Assembly: GCA_017625465.1 (NCBI GenBank)
Contig: JAGAKS010000014.1
Coordinates: 1 to 54,110 of the forward strand
Source: Clostridia bacterium
Lineage (GTDB): Bacteria; Bacillota; Clostridia; TANB77; CAG-508
Length of the DNA: 54,110 nt
Reading direction: 5' to 3'
The translations under genes were made by a program, and so were the position numbers. A model generated the notes under the pieces. The model was not told the DNA's origin and did not search any database. It worked only from the letters and a program-made list of their open reading frames with translations. Shown here piece by piece: positions 7,947-16,651 of the stretch; the stretch's first letter is position 1, and each line of letters starts with the position of its first letter.

Positions 7947-9383
7947 TTAAACTTCAGCATATCCACCAATCATTTTGCTTGATTGAACACCATTTACATA
8001 GCTATGTCCACCAGCTAAAACAACTTTATCTCCTGTTTCTAATATTCCTTTTGCTTTTAATTTTTCAATACCAGCTTCAACTGTTGCATCTGTACTTTCT
8101 TTTGCTTCAACATAAACTGGGTGAACGTTCCAAGCTAATCCTAATTGACGGAATGTTCTCTTGTTATCTGTAACTGCAAGAATTGGGCAACCTGCTCCCA
8201 TACCAGCTAAACGTCTAGCTGAATTTCCTGTATGTGTGTAGCAAACAATTGCATCAGCATTTGTATTTTTTGCTATAACACATGTAGCATAAGCAACATT
8301 ATCTTCTAAGTCATTTAATACTATTTTATCTTTATCATCAAATCTCTTCCAGTAGTTAACTTCTGGTTCAACTCTTCTAGCTATTTTATCCATTGTTTTA
8401 ACACATTCTAATGGATATTTACCCATTGCACATTCACCTGATAACATGATAGCACTTGTTCTATCATAAATTGCGTTAGCAACGTCAGATGCTTCTGCTC
8501 TTGTTGGTAATGGGTTACTCATCATAGATTCTAACATTTGTGTAGCTGTTATAGCTGGTTTGTTAGCTCTATTTGATAATTTAATAAATTTCTTTTGCAT
8601 TACAGGTGGTTCTGTAAAGTCTGTTTCAGTAGCCATATCTCCACGAGCTATCATTTGAGCATCTGCTACTTTAACGATATCTTCCATGTTTGATAAACCT
8701 TCAACATTTTCAACTTTTGTAATAATGTGAATGTCTTTTCCACCGTTTTCATCTAATACTTTTCTAACTTGTGCAATATCATCTAAGTTTCTTGCAAATG
8801 AAATTGCAACGAAATCGTATTCATGTTCACAAGCTGTTTTTAAGTCATTTATATCTTTTTCTTTTAAAGCTGGTAAACGAATGATTGTACCAGGTAAGTT
8901 CATTGTTTTTCTACTTCCTAAAGGATTTCCATGAACTACTGTACAATGAATATCTTTATCAACTACTTCGTCAACTCTTAATTCAATAGCACCATCGTCT
9001 ATTAAAATTTTTGTTCCAGGTTTTACGTCTTTATATAGTTCTTTATAAGAAACACTAACTTTATCTTTGTCTCCTATAATATCTTCATTAACTAATACAA
9101 ATTTTTGTCCATCGTCTAAAGGTATTTTTTCATTTTTTCCTGTTACTAACATACCTGTTCTAATTTCAGGACCTTGCATATCAAGAATCATTGGAATTGG
9201 TAGTTCTTTTTCTTCTCTAATTCTAATAATGTCTTCTGTTTTTTCTTTTTGTTCTTCATAGCTACCATGAGAATAGTTTATTCTACAAACGCTTAATCCA
9301 GCATCGAATAATTCTTCTAACATTACTTCACTAGATGGTCCGATAGTTCCTACTATCTTTGTTTTTCTTAAATATGATTTCAT
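7947..9383 (-). CDS. pyk: Pyruvate kinase
   Basis: Converts phosphoenolpyruvate and ADP to pyruvate and ATP in glycolysis. I start it at the ATG that gives MKSYLRKTKIVGTIGP because GAGGAAGA lies just before it. A longer upstream frame (to 9473) adds 30 residues unlike the family and runs through the promoter. The 478-aa product shows KIVGTIGPSS, INYSHGSYEEQ, ISFAR, the Lys/Glu metal-site segment ITKVENVEG and MIARGDMATE, and the signature MLESM followed by PTRAEASDVANAI. There is no C-terminal PEP-utiliser extension. It is monocistronic, divergent from the germination operon. Confidence 0.95.
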   Translation of the reverse strand: MKSYLRKTKIVGTIGPSSEVMLEELFDAGLSVCRINYSHGSYEEQKEKTEDIIRIREEKELPIPMILDMQGPEIRTGMLVTGKNEKIPLDDGQKFVLVNEDIIGDKDKVSVSYKELYKDVKPGTKILIDDGAIELRVDEVVDKDIHCTVVHGNPLGSRKTMNLPGTIIRLPALKEKDINDLKTACEHEYDFVAISFARNLDDIAQVRKVLDENGGKDIHIITKVENVEGLSNMEDIVKVADAQMIARGDMATETDFTEPPVMQKKFIKLSNRANKPAITATQMLESMMSNPLPTRAEASDVANAIYDRTSAIMLSGECAMGKYPLECVKTMDKIARRVEPEVNYWKRFDDKDKIVLNDLEDNVAYATCVIAKNTNADAIVCYTHTGNSARRLAGMGAGCPILAVTDNKRTFRQLGLAWNVHPVYVEAKESTDATVEAGIEKLKAKGILETGDKVVLAGGHSYVNGVQSSKMIGGYAEV

Positions 9384-9428
9384 ATCATTCTTCCTCTTTT
9401 CTATATACTTTTTATAAACCCAAGTCTT

Positions 9429-9457
9429 AGCATACCACAAAGCCAAAATTTTTTCAA
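9429..9457 (-). promoter_or_regulatory. pyk promoter
   Basis: On the minus strand TTGAAA (9457-9452), 17 bases, then TATGCT (9434-9429). This gives a leader of about 40 nt before the chosen ATG. Confidence 0.5.
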
Positions 9458-9485
9458 GCCTTTTTGTAAACAAATTTAAAAACTT

Positions 9486-9515
9486 GAATATTTTGTCATT
9501 TTATTTTCCATAATA
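9486..9515 (+). promoter_or_regulatory. Sigma-G-type promoter of the germination operon
   Basis: GAATA at 9486-9490, exactly 18 bases, then CATAATA at 9509-9515. Both boxes fit the Bacillus sigma-G consensus (GMATR, 18, CATWMTA), so forespore expression of gerA-gerB-gerC is expected. A GAAAGGA site and ATG follow within 25 bases. Confidence 0.7.
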
Positions 9516-9538
9516 TACTTTGAAAGGACCTTATACTT

Positions 9539-11214
9539 ATGAATTTTTTAAAACAAGCAATAAAATTTTTTGAATATATTCCAAAAGAAAATTATGAATT
9601 TTCAATAGATCCAACTTCAAACAATATTCCAGATGAACCAGAAGATTCCAAAACTATATTTCCTAGTTTATCTGTAAATTTAGATTATATAAAAACAAAA
9701 TATAATACTTTAATAAATAGCGATATAGTAATTAGAGAATTTAAAATTCCTATTAGAAATATTGACTACTCAGCTTTTATTCTTTTTGTAGATGGAATGG
9801 TAGATAATGATTCTATTAACGATTTTATTTTAGAACCTCTTCTACTAAAAAATTCTATATCTATGAAGCCAAAAGAATCAACAACTACTGCAATAAGTAA
9901 AGGTATTTCTGTTAAACGTGTAAAAAAATTCAATTTAGAAGATTTTATTTTTGATAGTCTTATTCCACAAAATTCAATACAAAAAGAAGATAAATTTTCT
10001 GATCTAATATCAAAAGTAAATAGTGGTTTTTGTGCATTATTTATTGATACAATATCAACTTGCTTCTGTATTGAAACGAGAGATATTAAAGGTCGTTCTA
10101 TTTCACAACCTTTAAATGAAACTGTAATTCACGGAGCACACGAAGGCTTTATTGAAAACATTAGAACAAATACTGGTTTAATTAGAAAAATTATAAATAA
10201 TGAGAACTTAATTATTGAACAAACACATGTAGGAAAAATTAGTAAAACTGCTGTTGCAATTTGCTATATGCAAAATATTACAAATGATTCTTTAGTTTCA
10301 GAAGTAAAATATAGAATTAATAATCTAAGTATTGATTATATAACTTCTTCACGGACAATTAGAACAATTTATTGGAGACTCTAAATACTCTGTATATCCA
10401 CAAATACAATCTACTGAAAGACCTGACAATGTATGCAAAGCACTACTTGCAGGAAAAGTAGCTGTAATTGTAAATGGTTCTCCATTCGTTTTAATTTTAC
10501 CCTCTGTTTTTATTGATTTTTTACAATCTCCTGAAGACAACAATTTAAACTATGCTTTTGCCAATTTTTTAAGGTTAATTAGACTTTTTGCTTTATTTTT
10601 TGCAATATTTTTACCCGGCTTATATGTTGCAATAACTAATTTTCATCAAGAGCTCCTCCCTTCTGAACTTCTATTTGCAATAGGTAGTTCAAGAGAAGCA
10701 ATACCTTTTCCAGTCATTTTTGAAATTTTGTTAATGGAAACCTCTTTCGAACTTATTCGTGAGGCAGGAATAAGAATTGCATCTTCTTTTAGTACAACTG
10801 TTGGTATTATAGGAGCATTAATTTTACGGTGATGCTGCTGTTTCTGCAAATATTGTAAGTCCTATTCTTATTATCGTCGTAGCCTTTACTGGAATATGCA
10901 GTTTTACTGTACCAGATTATAGTATGGGCTTTTCTATTAGAATTTTTAGATTCATGTATATTATACTTGGATTTATAGCTGGTTTTCTTGGAATTGCTTT
11001 TGGCTTTTTCATTCACTTTTTAATATTAAATAACCTTACTTCATTTGGTATATCCTATTTTAGTCCTTTTTTACCTCTTTCTAGCATATTTAAAAATCAC
11101 AAATTTTATATGCCACCTATTTGGAAAAGAGAAAAAAGAAATAATTATTTAAATACAAAAAGGCCAAATTCTGAAGAAAATATTAGTATGGATTGGAGGA
11201 AGAATGAACAGTAA
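9539..11214 (+). CDS. gerA: Spore germination receptor subunit A (GerA family), joined by two +1 shifts at CGG
   Basis: The A subunit of a nutrient germinant receptor in the spore inner membrane. Read conventionally it is in three pieces. The first 271 residues form the soluble N-terminal domain and end VKYRINNLSIDYITSS. The CGG at 10352-10354 is skipped by one base, giving Gly272 and SSGQLEQFIGDSKYSVYPQ. The middle carries ERPDNVCKALLAGKVAVIVN, PFVLILPS and EAGIRIASSFSTT. A second CGG at 10827-10829 is followed at once by TGA in the zero frame. Skipping its C gives Gly430 in GALILGDAAV, a conserved family segment. The product is 557 aa with about five membrane helices and a basic tail. The stop overlaps the gerB start by 11 bases. 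Confidence 0.92.
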
Positions 11215-12307
11215 TTATAAACTTGGAAAAGTTGAAGCAATTTTCGCTATATCTATTATTATGGTAAATAGAATAATTATGAATCTTCCTTATTCCATTT
11301 TAGAAACAACAGGTACAGGTTCTATCATAAACTTAATCTATATTGGAATCATTGGTTTAATGATTGTATTATTGGTTAACAAATTATTTAAAATATTTTC
11401 TAATTCGGACATTATTGACATATCCGAATATTTAGGTGGAAAAATATTTAAAATTGTAATTAGTTTAATTTTTATTTATCTTTATATGTTATCACTATTT
11501 ACAACTGTGCTAGATTTTTCTAATTTACTAAAAATAATATATTTTCACCATTCACCAATAATTTTTATAATACTATTTTTTATATTAGCGTTACTTATAT
11601 CCAACATACTTGGACTTCGTTCTATTGCAAAAACAATTTCTCTAATTGTGCCATTTACAATTGCAAGTATTTTATTTACCTTTTTTGCAGTTTATGATTC
11701 CTTTTCTATTGACCAATATACACCTATACTAGGAGATGGCTATAATAGTGTGTTTGGGAAAGGACTTACTAATTTATTTTCATTTAGCATAATACTTTTC
11801 TTTTTCTTCTTTAAACCACTACTTAAAAACTGTTATGACTTTGAAAAAGTAACCGTGTCCTCTTTTATTCTTTCTTGGATACTATTGTTTTTAACTATAA
11901 TCTCACTATTAACAGTTTTTCCTGTCACAAATAATTCTTCTAATATTAACTTTTTGTATTCTATTGCTAGAAAAATAAATTTAGGAGATTTTTTACAACG
12001 ATTAGATGCTTTATTTATTTTACTATGGATTTTATGTGTTTTTAGTTATTTAAGCATTATAACTTTTATTATTAATACCACACTAAAAAAAGTAACCTCT
12101 GCTTCCAATCGTTCTATGTTTAGCTATTTAGTAGCTATTACAGTTATAGGTTTATGCTTATTACCAATAAATATTGCTGAAATCAAATTTTTACAAAATA
12201 AAGTTTACAAGTATTCTGTATTAGTAATTTTTTCTATTTCTTTTATAATATTAGTGTGTGCTAATTTAAAATTTAGATATAAACAAAAAGCTGGAGGAAA
12301 AAAATGA
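11204..12307 (+). CDS. gerB: Spore germination protein GerB (amino-acid permease-like subunit)
   Basis: A 367-aa integral membrane protein with about ten hydrophobic segments and the N-terminal pattern KLGKVEAIFAISIIMVNRII, as in GerAB/GerKB transporters of the APC superfamily. In characterised receptors this subunit binds the germinant. GGAGG 6 bases before the ATG lies within the end of gerA, so the two are translationally coupled. The C-terminal tail overlaps the gerC start by 4 bases. It contains no in-frame CGG. Confidence 0.9.
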   Translation: MNSNYKLGKVEAIFAISIIMVNRIIMNLPYSILETTGTGSIINLIYIGIIGLMIVLLVNKLFKIFSNSDIIDISEYLGGKIFKIVISLIFIYLYMLSLFTTVLDFSNLLKIIYFHHSPIIFIILFFILALLISNILGLRSIAKTISLIVPFTIASILFTFFAVYDSFSIDQYTPILGDGYNSVFGKGLTNLFSFSIILFFFFFKPLLKNCYDFEKVTVSSFILSWILLFLTIISLLTVFPVTNNSSNINFLYSIARKINLGDFLQRLDALFILLWILCVFSYLSIITFIINTTLKKVTSASNRSMFSYLVAITVIGLCLLPINIAEIKFLQNKVYKYSVLVIFSISFIILVCANLKFRYKQKAGGKK

Positions 12308-13446
12308 AGAAAAAGATATTGATTACAATAATTTTAATCATATTTCTTTTTAGTCTAACAGGTTGCTATGATGCAAGCACTATTGAAGATGCTTATTATA
12401 TAGTCGCAATGGGCATAGACTTAACAAGCGATGACTCTTATGAAATAAGTATACAAATTGCAAAAAACGATTCACAATCTTCAGAATCTAAAAGTCAGTC
12501 TTCACAATCATCCTCATACACTATATATACAGTAGAAGCTGACACCATAGATAGTGGTATTAGTATATTAAATAATTATTTGAACAAAAAAATAAATTTA
12601 TCTCACTGTTCAGCAATAATTTTTTCAGAAGAGTTAGCCAAAAAAGGAATTGGTAGTATTATAAATAGCTTGGCTAACAATCAAGAAATTAGGCCAAATA
12701 CTTATATACTAGTTAGTAGCCAAAAAGCATCTGATATTTTAGAAAAAGTATCAAATTCGGGAGAAAATTTTTCTTCCAGATTCTATGAATATATTATAAA
12801 TTCTGTTAATTATACTGGTTACTCTGTAAGAACTACTTTTTCTGACTTACTATCTGAAATAAATGACGAATCTGGAGATGCTAAAACACTTTATAGTTTT
12901 GTTAGTGACGACAATATTCAAAATATAGGTTTAGCCATTTTTAAAGATGATTATATGGTTGGACACACCTCTGCTATGGATAGTATTGCTCATTTGCTTC
13001 TTACAGACGACTTAGAAGAATGTGAAATTACAATAGATAATCCTTTTGATGAAAATTCTAAAATAGATTTAGAAATAGGTATTATGAAAAACTCAGATAT
13101 AGATGTAGAAATAATAAATAATACGCCTTTTATCACTTGTGACATATTTATAACTGGTGAAATTGCAACTTCTGGAAAGCATTTTGATTATACTTCTTCT
13201 AAAAATATAAAAATTGTTGAAAATGCTACTGAAAAATATTTGAAGTATCTTATCACAGATTATTTATATATTTTATCAAAAGAATATAATTCAGATATAA
13301 TAAATTTTAAAAATATGTATTCCAGAAAATGTCTTACAAATCAAGATTTTGAAAAAGTGCATTTTGATGATGTGTATAAAGATTCATACTTTGATGTTAA
13401 TGTGCAAGTTGATATATCTTCAACACATCTATTTGAAAGAGAATAG
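12304..13446 (+). CDS. gerC: Spore germination lipoprotein GerC
   Basis: The lipoprotein subunit of the receptor, 380 aa. It begins with a signal peptide and a lipobox LTGC (Cys near residue 21), followed by YDASTIEDAYYIVAMGIDL, a start typical of GerAC proteins. A Ser/Gln-rich insert (SQSSESKSQSSQSSS) occupies about 58-72 and is unusual in length. The rest follows the GerAC three-domain pattern, with the segment NLSHCSAIIFSEELAKKG near residue 100. It starts 4 bases inside gerB, and its stop codon TAG is part of the SD site of the small gene that follows. Confidence 0.9.
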   Translation: MKKKILITIILIIFLFSLTGCYDASTIEDAYYIVAMGIDLTSDDSYEISIQIAKNDSQSSESKSQSSQSSSYTIYTVEADTIDSGISILNNYLNKKINLSHCSAIIFSEELAKKGIGSIINSLANNQEIRPNTYILVSSQKASDILEKVSNSGENFSSRFYEYIINSVNYTGYSVRTTFSDLLSEINDESGDAKTLYSFVSDDNIQNIGLAIFKDDYMVGHTSAMDSIAHLLLTDDLEECEITIDNPFDENSKIDLEIGIMKNSDIDVEIINNTPFITCDIFITGEIATSGKHFDYTSSKNIKIVENATEKYLKYLITDYLYILSKEYNSDIINFKNMYSRKCLTNQDFEKVHFDDVYKDSYFDVNVQVDISSTHLFERE

Positions 13447-13454
13447 GAGATTTT

Positions 13455-13626
13455 ATGTTTTTAGTTCGGATTAATTTTTGTAATATATTGTTTTTTAAAA
13501 TTTTTCTTTTATGGTATATATGAATTTCAAGAAGCCCATAATAAAATCGGTGGTATTACTATTTGCATACTTGCAATTTTAAGTACTATATTCACATCTA
13601 CTATTATCATATATTATTATATATAA
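13455..13626 (+). CDS. Hidden 56-aa membrane protein of the germination operon, revealed by a +1 shift at CGG
   Basis: AGGAG overlaps the gerC stop, 5 bases before an ATG at 13455. The zero frame reads four codons, reaches CGG at 13467-13469 and stops after 23 codons in all. Skipping the C opens a frame of 56 residues: MFLV then GLIFVIYCFLKFF, a polar middle YGIYEFQEAHNKIGG, and a second helix ITICILAILSTIFTSTIII. It stops at 13624-13626, three bases before the operon terminator. Two membrane helices with a charged loop suggest a small receptor accessory, like the short proteins seen beside some ger operons. The assignment is inference. The gene exists only if CGG is skipped. Confidence 0.7.
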
Positions 13627-13629
13627 TAA

Positions 13630-13674
13630 AAAAGTCCTTAAAGCATAATTGATATCAATGTTTTAAGGACTTTT
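13630..13674. terminator. Terminator shared by the ger and telA operons
   Basis: AAAAGTCCTTAAA at 13630-13642 pairs with TTTAAGGACTTTT at 13662-13674. The loop can fold further (ATTGATATCAAT). It separates two convergent operons. Confidence 0.85.
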
Positions 13675-13679
13675 ATTTT

Positions 13680-14843
13680 TTATTCTGCTGAATCTGATTT
13701 TTTAATTTCTAAAAGTTTTGCTTTTAATTCATTTTCAATAGATACAAGTTGTTCTTCTGCAGCAGCACGTTTAGCTTGACCATTTTCATGAATTTCTATA
13801 ATTTTATCTAATGTTTCGATAATATCTCTATTGGTTTTTTGTAAAGTTTCAACATCAACAATTGCTCTTTCAGATTCTTCTGCAATTTGAATACTTCCTT
13901 GTTTTAGAAGCTCACTATTCTTTTGTAACATATCATTTGTCATGTCTGTAACAGCTTTTTGAGCTCCTAATGCATTTTTAGCATTTGTTATACCTAAAGC
14001 TATAACAATTTGATTTTTCCAAAGTGGAATAGTATTAATTAATGAACTTTGAATTTTTTCAACCAATTCACTATCATTATTTTGAATTAATCTAATTTGT
14101 GGAGCCATTTGAATTGAAATAATTCTTGTTGTTTTTAAATCATAAATTTTCTTTTCAAATCTATTAATCATGTTTGACATATCATTAACTTTTTGTACGT
14201 CAATTTGATCGCCAGATTCTTCAGCTTGTTTTTTCAATTCTGGTAATGTAACTGTTTTTAATTCTTCTAATTTCTTTTCACCAGCTATTATATATAAAGA
14301 AATTTCTTTAAAGTACTCTAAGTTTTTTTCATACATTGTGTCAAAAACAGCAATATCTTTAAGCATTTGTAATTTATGTGCTTCAAGATTTTTTTCAATT
14401 TTATCAATGTTGTTTTCAACTTTATCATATTTGCTTATTAATTTTTCTAATTGTTTTTTTGCATTATTAAATAATCCAAACAAACCTTTTTTCTCAGTAA
14501 CTGGTACATCTGTATCAAATTCTTTAATTTCAGACACAAGTGAAGAAAGTAAATCTCCTACTTCTCCTGCACTTCTTGTTTTTACATCTTCTAATACAGA
14601 ATCTGAAAATTTTGAAATTTTACTTTGTGCTGATGCCCCATATTGTAACACTTGTGTAGTATCAGTTACATCAATTTTACTATTAAATTCATCAATTGCT
14701 TTTTGTTCTTCTTTTGATAAAGCATCATAATTTAATGTTTTTTCAACTTCCTTTTCTTCAATTTTTTTATCTACAGATAATTCTCCTTCTAAAGCCTTTG
14801 TATCTAATTCTGGCTTTATTTCAAGTTCTAGACTTTCGCTCAT
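13680..14843 (-). CDS. TelA-family protein (toxic anion resistance / YaaN-like)
   Basis: A 387-aa, largely alpha-helical, cytosolic protein of the TelA/KlaA/YaaN family. Recognisable segments are TRSAGEVGDLLSSLVSEIKE, GLFGLFNNAKKQLEKL, QMAPQIRLIQNNDSELVEKI and TIPLWKNQIVIALG. Long heptad stretches around 120-260 predict coiled coils. Family members are linked to tellurite or cell-envelope stress, but the molecular activity is unsettled. It is last in an operon with a solute-binding-like protein, an XpaC-like protein and a VWA protein. The xpaC-yaaN pairing is also found in Bacillus, which supports the call. Confidence 0.8.
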   Translation of the reverse strand: MSESLELEIKPELDTKALEGELSVDKKIEEKEVEKTLNYDALSKEEQKAIDEFNSKIDVTDTTQVLQYGASAQSKISKFSDSVLEDVKTRSAGEVGDLLSSLVSEIKEFDTDVPVTEKKGLFGLFNNAKKQLEKLISKYDKVENNIDKIEKNLEAHKLQMLKDIAVFDTMYEKNLEYFKEISLYIIAGEKKLEELKTVTLPELKKQAEESGDQIDVQKVNDMSNMINRFEKKIYDLKTTRIISIQMAPQIRLIQNNDSELVEKIQSSLINTIPLWKNQIVIALGITNAKNALGAQKAVTDMTNDMLQKNSELLKQGSIQIAEESERAIVDVETLQKTNRDIIETLDKIIEIHENGQAKRAAAEEQLVSIENELKAKLLEIKKSDSAE

Positions 14844-14862
14844 TTTTTATTCCTCCTTAAAT

Positions 14863-16008
14863 TTAATTACCTAAAAATTCTATTAATCTATTATACATAT
14901 CCATTTTTAAACTAGATACTGTACTTGTAATAGCTTGTGGTATTCCTGATATTCCAAGACTTGTAACATCATAATTTCCACCTGTAATACCTGTTCTAAA
15001 TCCATATCTATCCCAAGCAATTTGGCTTATGTCTTTATCTTCAAAAGCTTTATAAAATTCATTTCCTTGTTCATCAAAAGTTGCTATACAATGAGAATTC
15101 CATATTGTTGGTGTTGGATATAATATTCTTATATTGTCTTTTACTTGATTAAATCCATCTGGATTTTCATAAGCAAATTCAACTATACTTTTTTCATAGT
15201 CTACTATCATTGGTGCTCCACCAAGACCTGTTTTTAAATATTTTTCAAAAAGGTCTGCTGGTGTATTATTCATATATCCAGATTTTATATAAAACTCTTT
15301 TAATTTTGGTAAGTTTTCTTCCATTGCCTCAGTAGTAACATTTCCACCGCACATTATTGATAATAACAAACCATAATATGTAGCTCCTGGTGAAGATGTA
15401 ACTGGATCGGTAGAAGCAATATTTATACTTCCATATAACATATCTAAACCTATATCAGACCATTTTTTACCCTCTAAAATATATTGTAAAAGTTTGTCCA
15501 TGTCTGTTATATAGTATGTACCTTCTTTTTCAGTAACTATACCTTCATTAACTAATGCATCTACTACTTCGCCCCAACTATAAATAACAATTGGTGTATT
15601 CAAAGTAAGTCCGCCATTTAAAACAGAATATCTTTCTGCTTCACCTTTTTCTTGGTCTGGTGCTAATCTATAATAATCATAAAATCTTTGATCAGAGCAA
15701 AACATAGCATTATACTTGCTACCATCTTCTCTAACTAATGGTTTTACAATTAACTTTCCGTTACTCCAGCTATCATAAACAACATTTAAGTTATAACGTG
15801 TTTGCATAATGTTTACAACATCTTTATCTGCAATAAAATCTTCCTTTCCACCACCTGTTGCAACATAAACGTTAGTTAAATTGTCTAAGTCTACTGCTCC
15901 ACTAGCATTATTGTTATTATTTGTTTTATCAGTATATAATTTTATACCTAATACTGCTATTATTATAATTACAAAAATAACAAGTCCTATTAATTGTTTC
16001 TTCTTCAA
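14863..16008 (-). CDS. Membrane-anchored extracellular solute-binding-like protein
   Basis: A 381-aa protein with one N-terminal hydrophobic helix (about 5-22) lacking a clear lipobox, so probably an uncleaved anchor or signal. The rest resembles the type 2 periplasmic-binding fold: a beta strand near residue 47, TSSPGATYYGLLLSIMCGG near 205, and IVDYEKSIVEFAYENP. No transporter permease or ATPase lies beside it, so uptake is not its obvious job. The same fold forms the front half of the VWA protein at the head of this operon, which suggests the two are related by duplication. The ligand cannot be predicted. Confidence 0.7.
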   Translation of the reverse strand: MKKKQLIGLVIFVIIIIAVLGIKLYTDKTNNNNNASGAVDLDNLTNVYVATGGGKEDFIADKDVVNIMQTRYNLNVVYDSWSNGKLIVKPLVREDGSKYNAMFCSDQRFYDYYRLAPDQEKGEAERYSVLNGGLTLNTPIVIYSWGEVVDALVNEGIVTEKEGTYYITDMDKLLQYILEGKKWSDIGLDMLYGSINIASTDPVTSSPGATYYGLLLSIMCGGNVTTEAMEENLPKLKEFYIKSGYMNNTPADLFEKYLKTGLGGAPMIVDYEKSIVEFAYENPDGFNQVKDNIRILYPTPTIWNSHCIATFDEQGNEFYKAFEDKDISQIAWDRYGFRTGITGGNYDVTSLGISGIPQAITSTVSSLKMDMYNRLIEFLGN

Positions 16009-16023
16009 GGTAAATGTTCCTCC

Positions 16024-16642
16024 TTATAATTTAAAATCCTTGTCTCCATAGCCATCTGATTTAATCATAGCATCAAATACCTTCATTTCGGCATTTGTAT
16101 CAATAATATCTTCTTGATATAAATGAGCTAACTGTTTTTCAAAAGCCTCTTTAATCTTAGAAATCATATCTCTAGTTTTTTTCATGAATTCTTCGCTAGA
16201 TTTACCTAATCTTTGATTTTCTATTTCATCATATTTTTTTAACAAACTAAGTGTTTCTGGCAAATAATAAGTAAAGAAGTTTTCAACGTTTCTAATTTTT
16301 TTATTATCTTTTGAAACTGTCAAAATTATTTTGTTAGCCGTTTGATAAATTTCTCTAATATCTTGTTTTAAATTATTGTCTTCAACTTTATTTATCATAT
16401 TTAAAATAGCTGAATTCATTTTTTTAGCATTATTTAAAACATCTTGAATATTTTCATTATTTTGTCCAACAGTAATATCTGACTTACTATCTGAAAACAT
16501 TAAATTGCCAGCTCCAAATCCCATAACTCCAATTGCTAGAGATACTACCGCACTAGTTCCTGTTATTGGTCCGCATCAAGCAAAGTGGTACTGCAAAACA
16601 CGCACCTCCAAGGACTGCTGAAAGTATATGTCCTTTTTTCAT
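16024..16642 (-). CDS. XpaC-like membrane protein, joined by a +1 shift at CGG
   Basis: AGGAGG precedes an ATG at 16642. The first 23 codons encode a hydrophobic start, MKKGHILSAVLGG and FAVPLCLM, then CGG at 16573-16571. The zero frame stops six codons later. Skipping the C gives Gly24 and continues GPITGTSAVVSLAIGVMGFG as a second membrane helix, followed by about 155 charged helical residues with coiled-coil character. The 205-aa length and two-helix hairpin followed by helices match XpaC, whose gene sits beside a TelA-family gene in Bacillus. The XpaC call rests on layout and neighbours. Without the shift the main frame would lack its first helix. Confidence 0.65.
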
Positions 16643-16651
16643 TAAAGCCTC

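Noticed and set aside
14338..14730. 130-codon plus-strand frame
   Set aside because: Antisense shadow of the TelA-like gene with its biased composition, lacking an SD.
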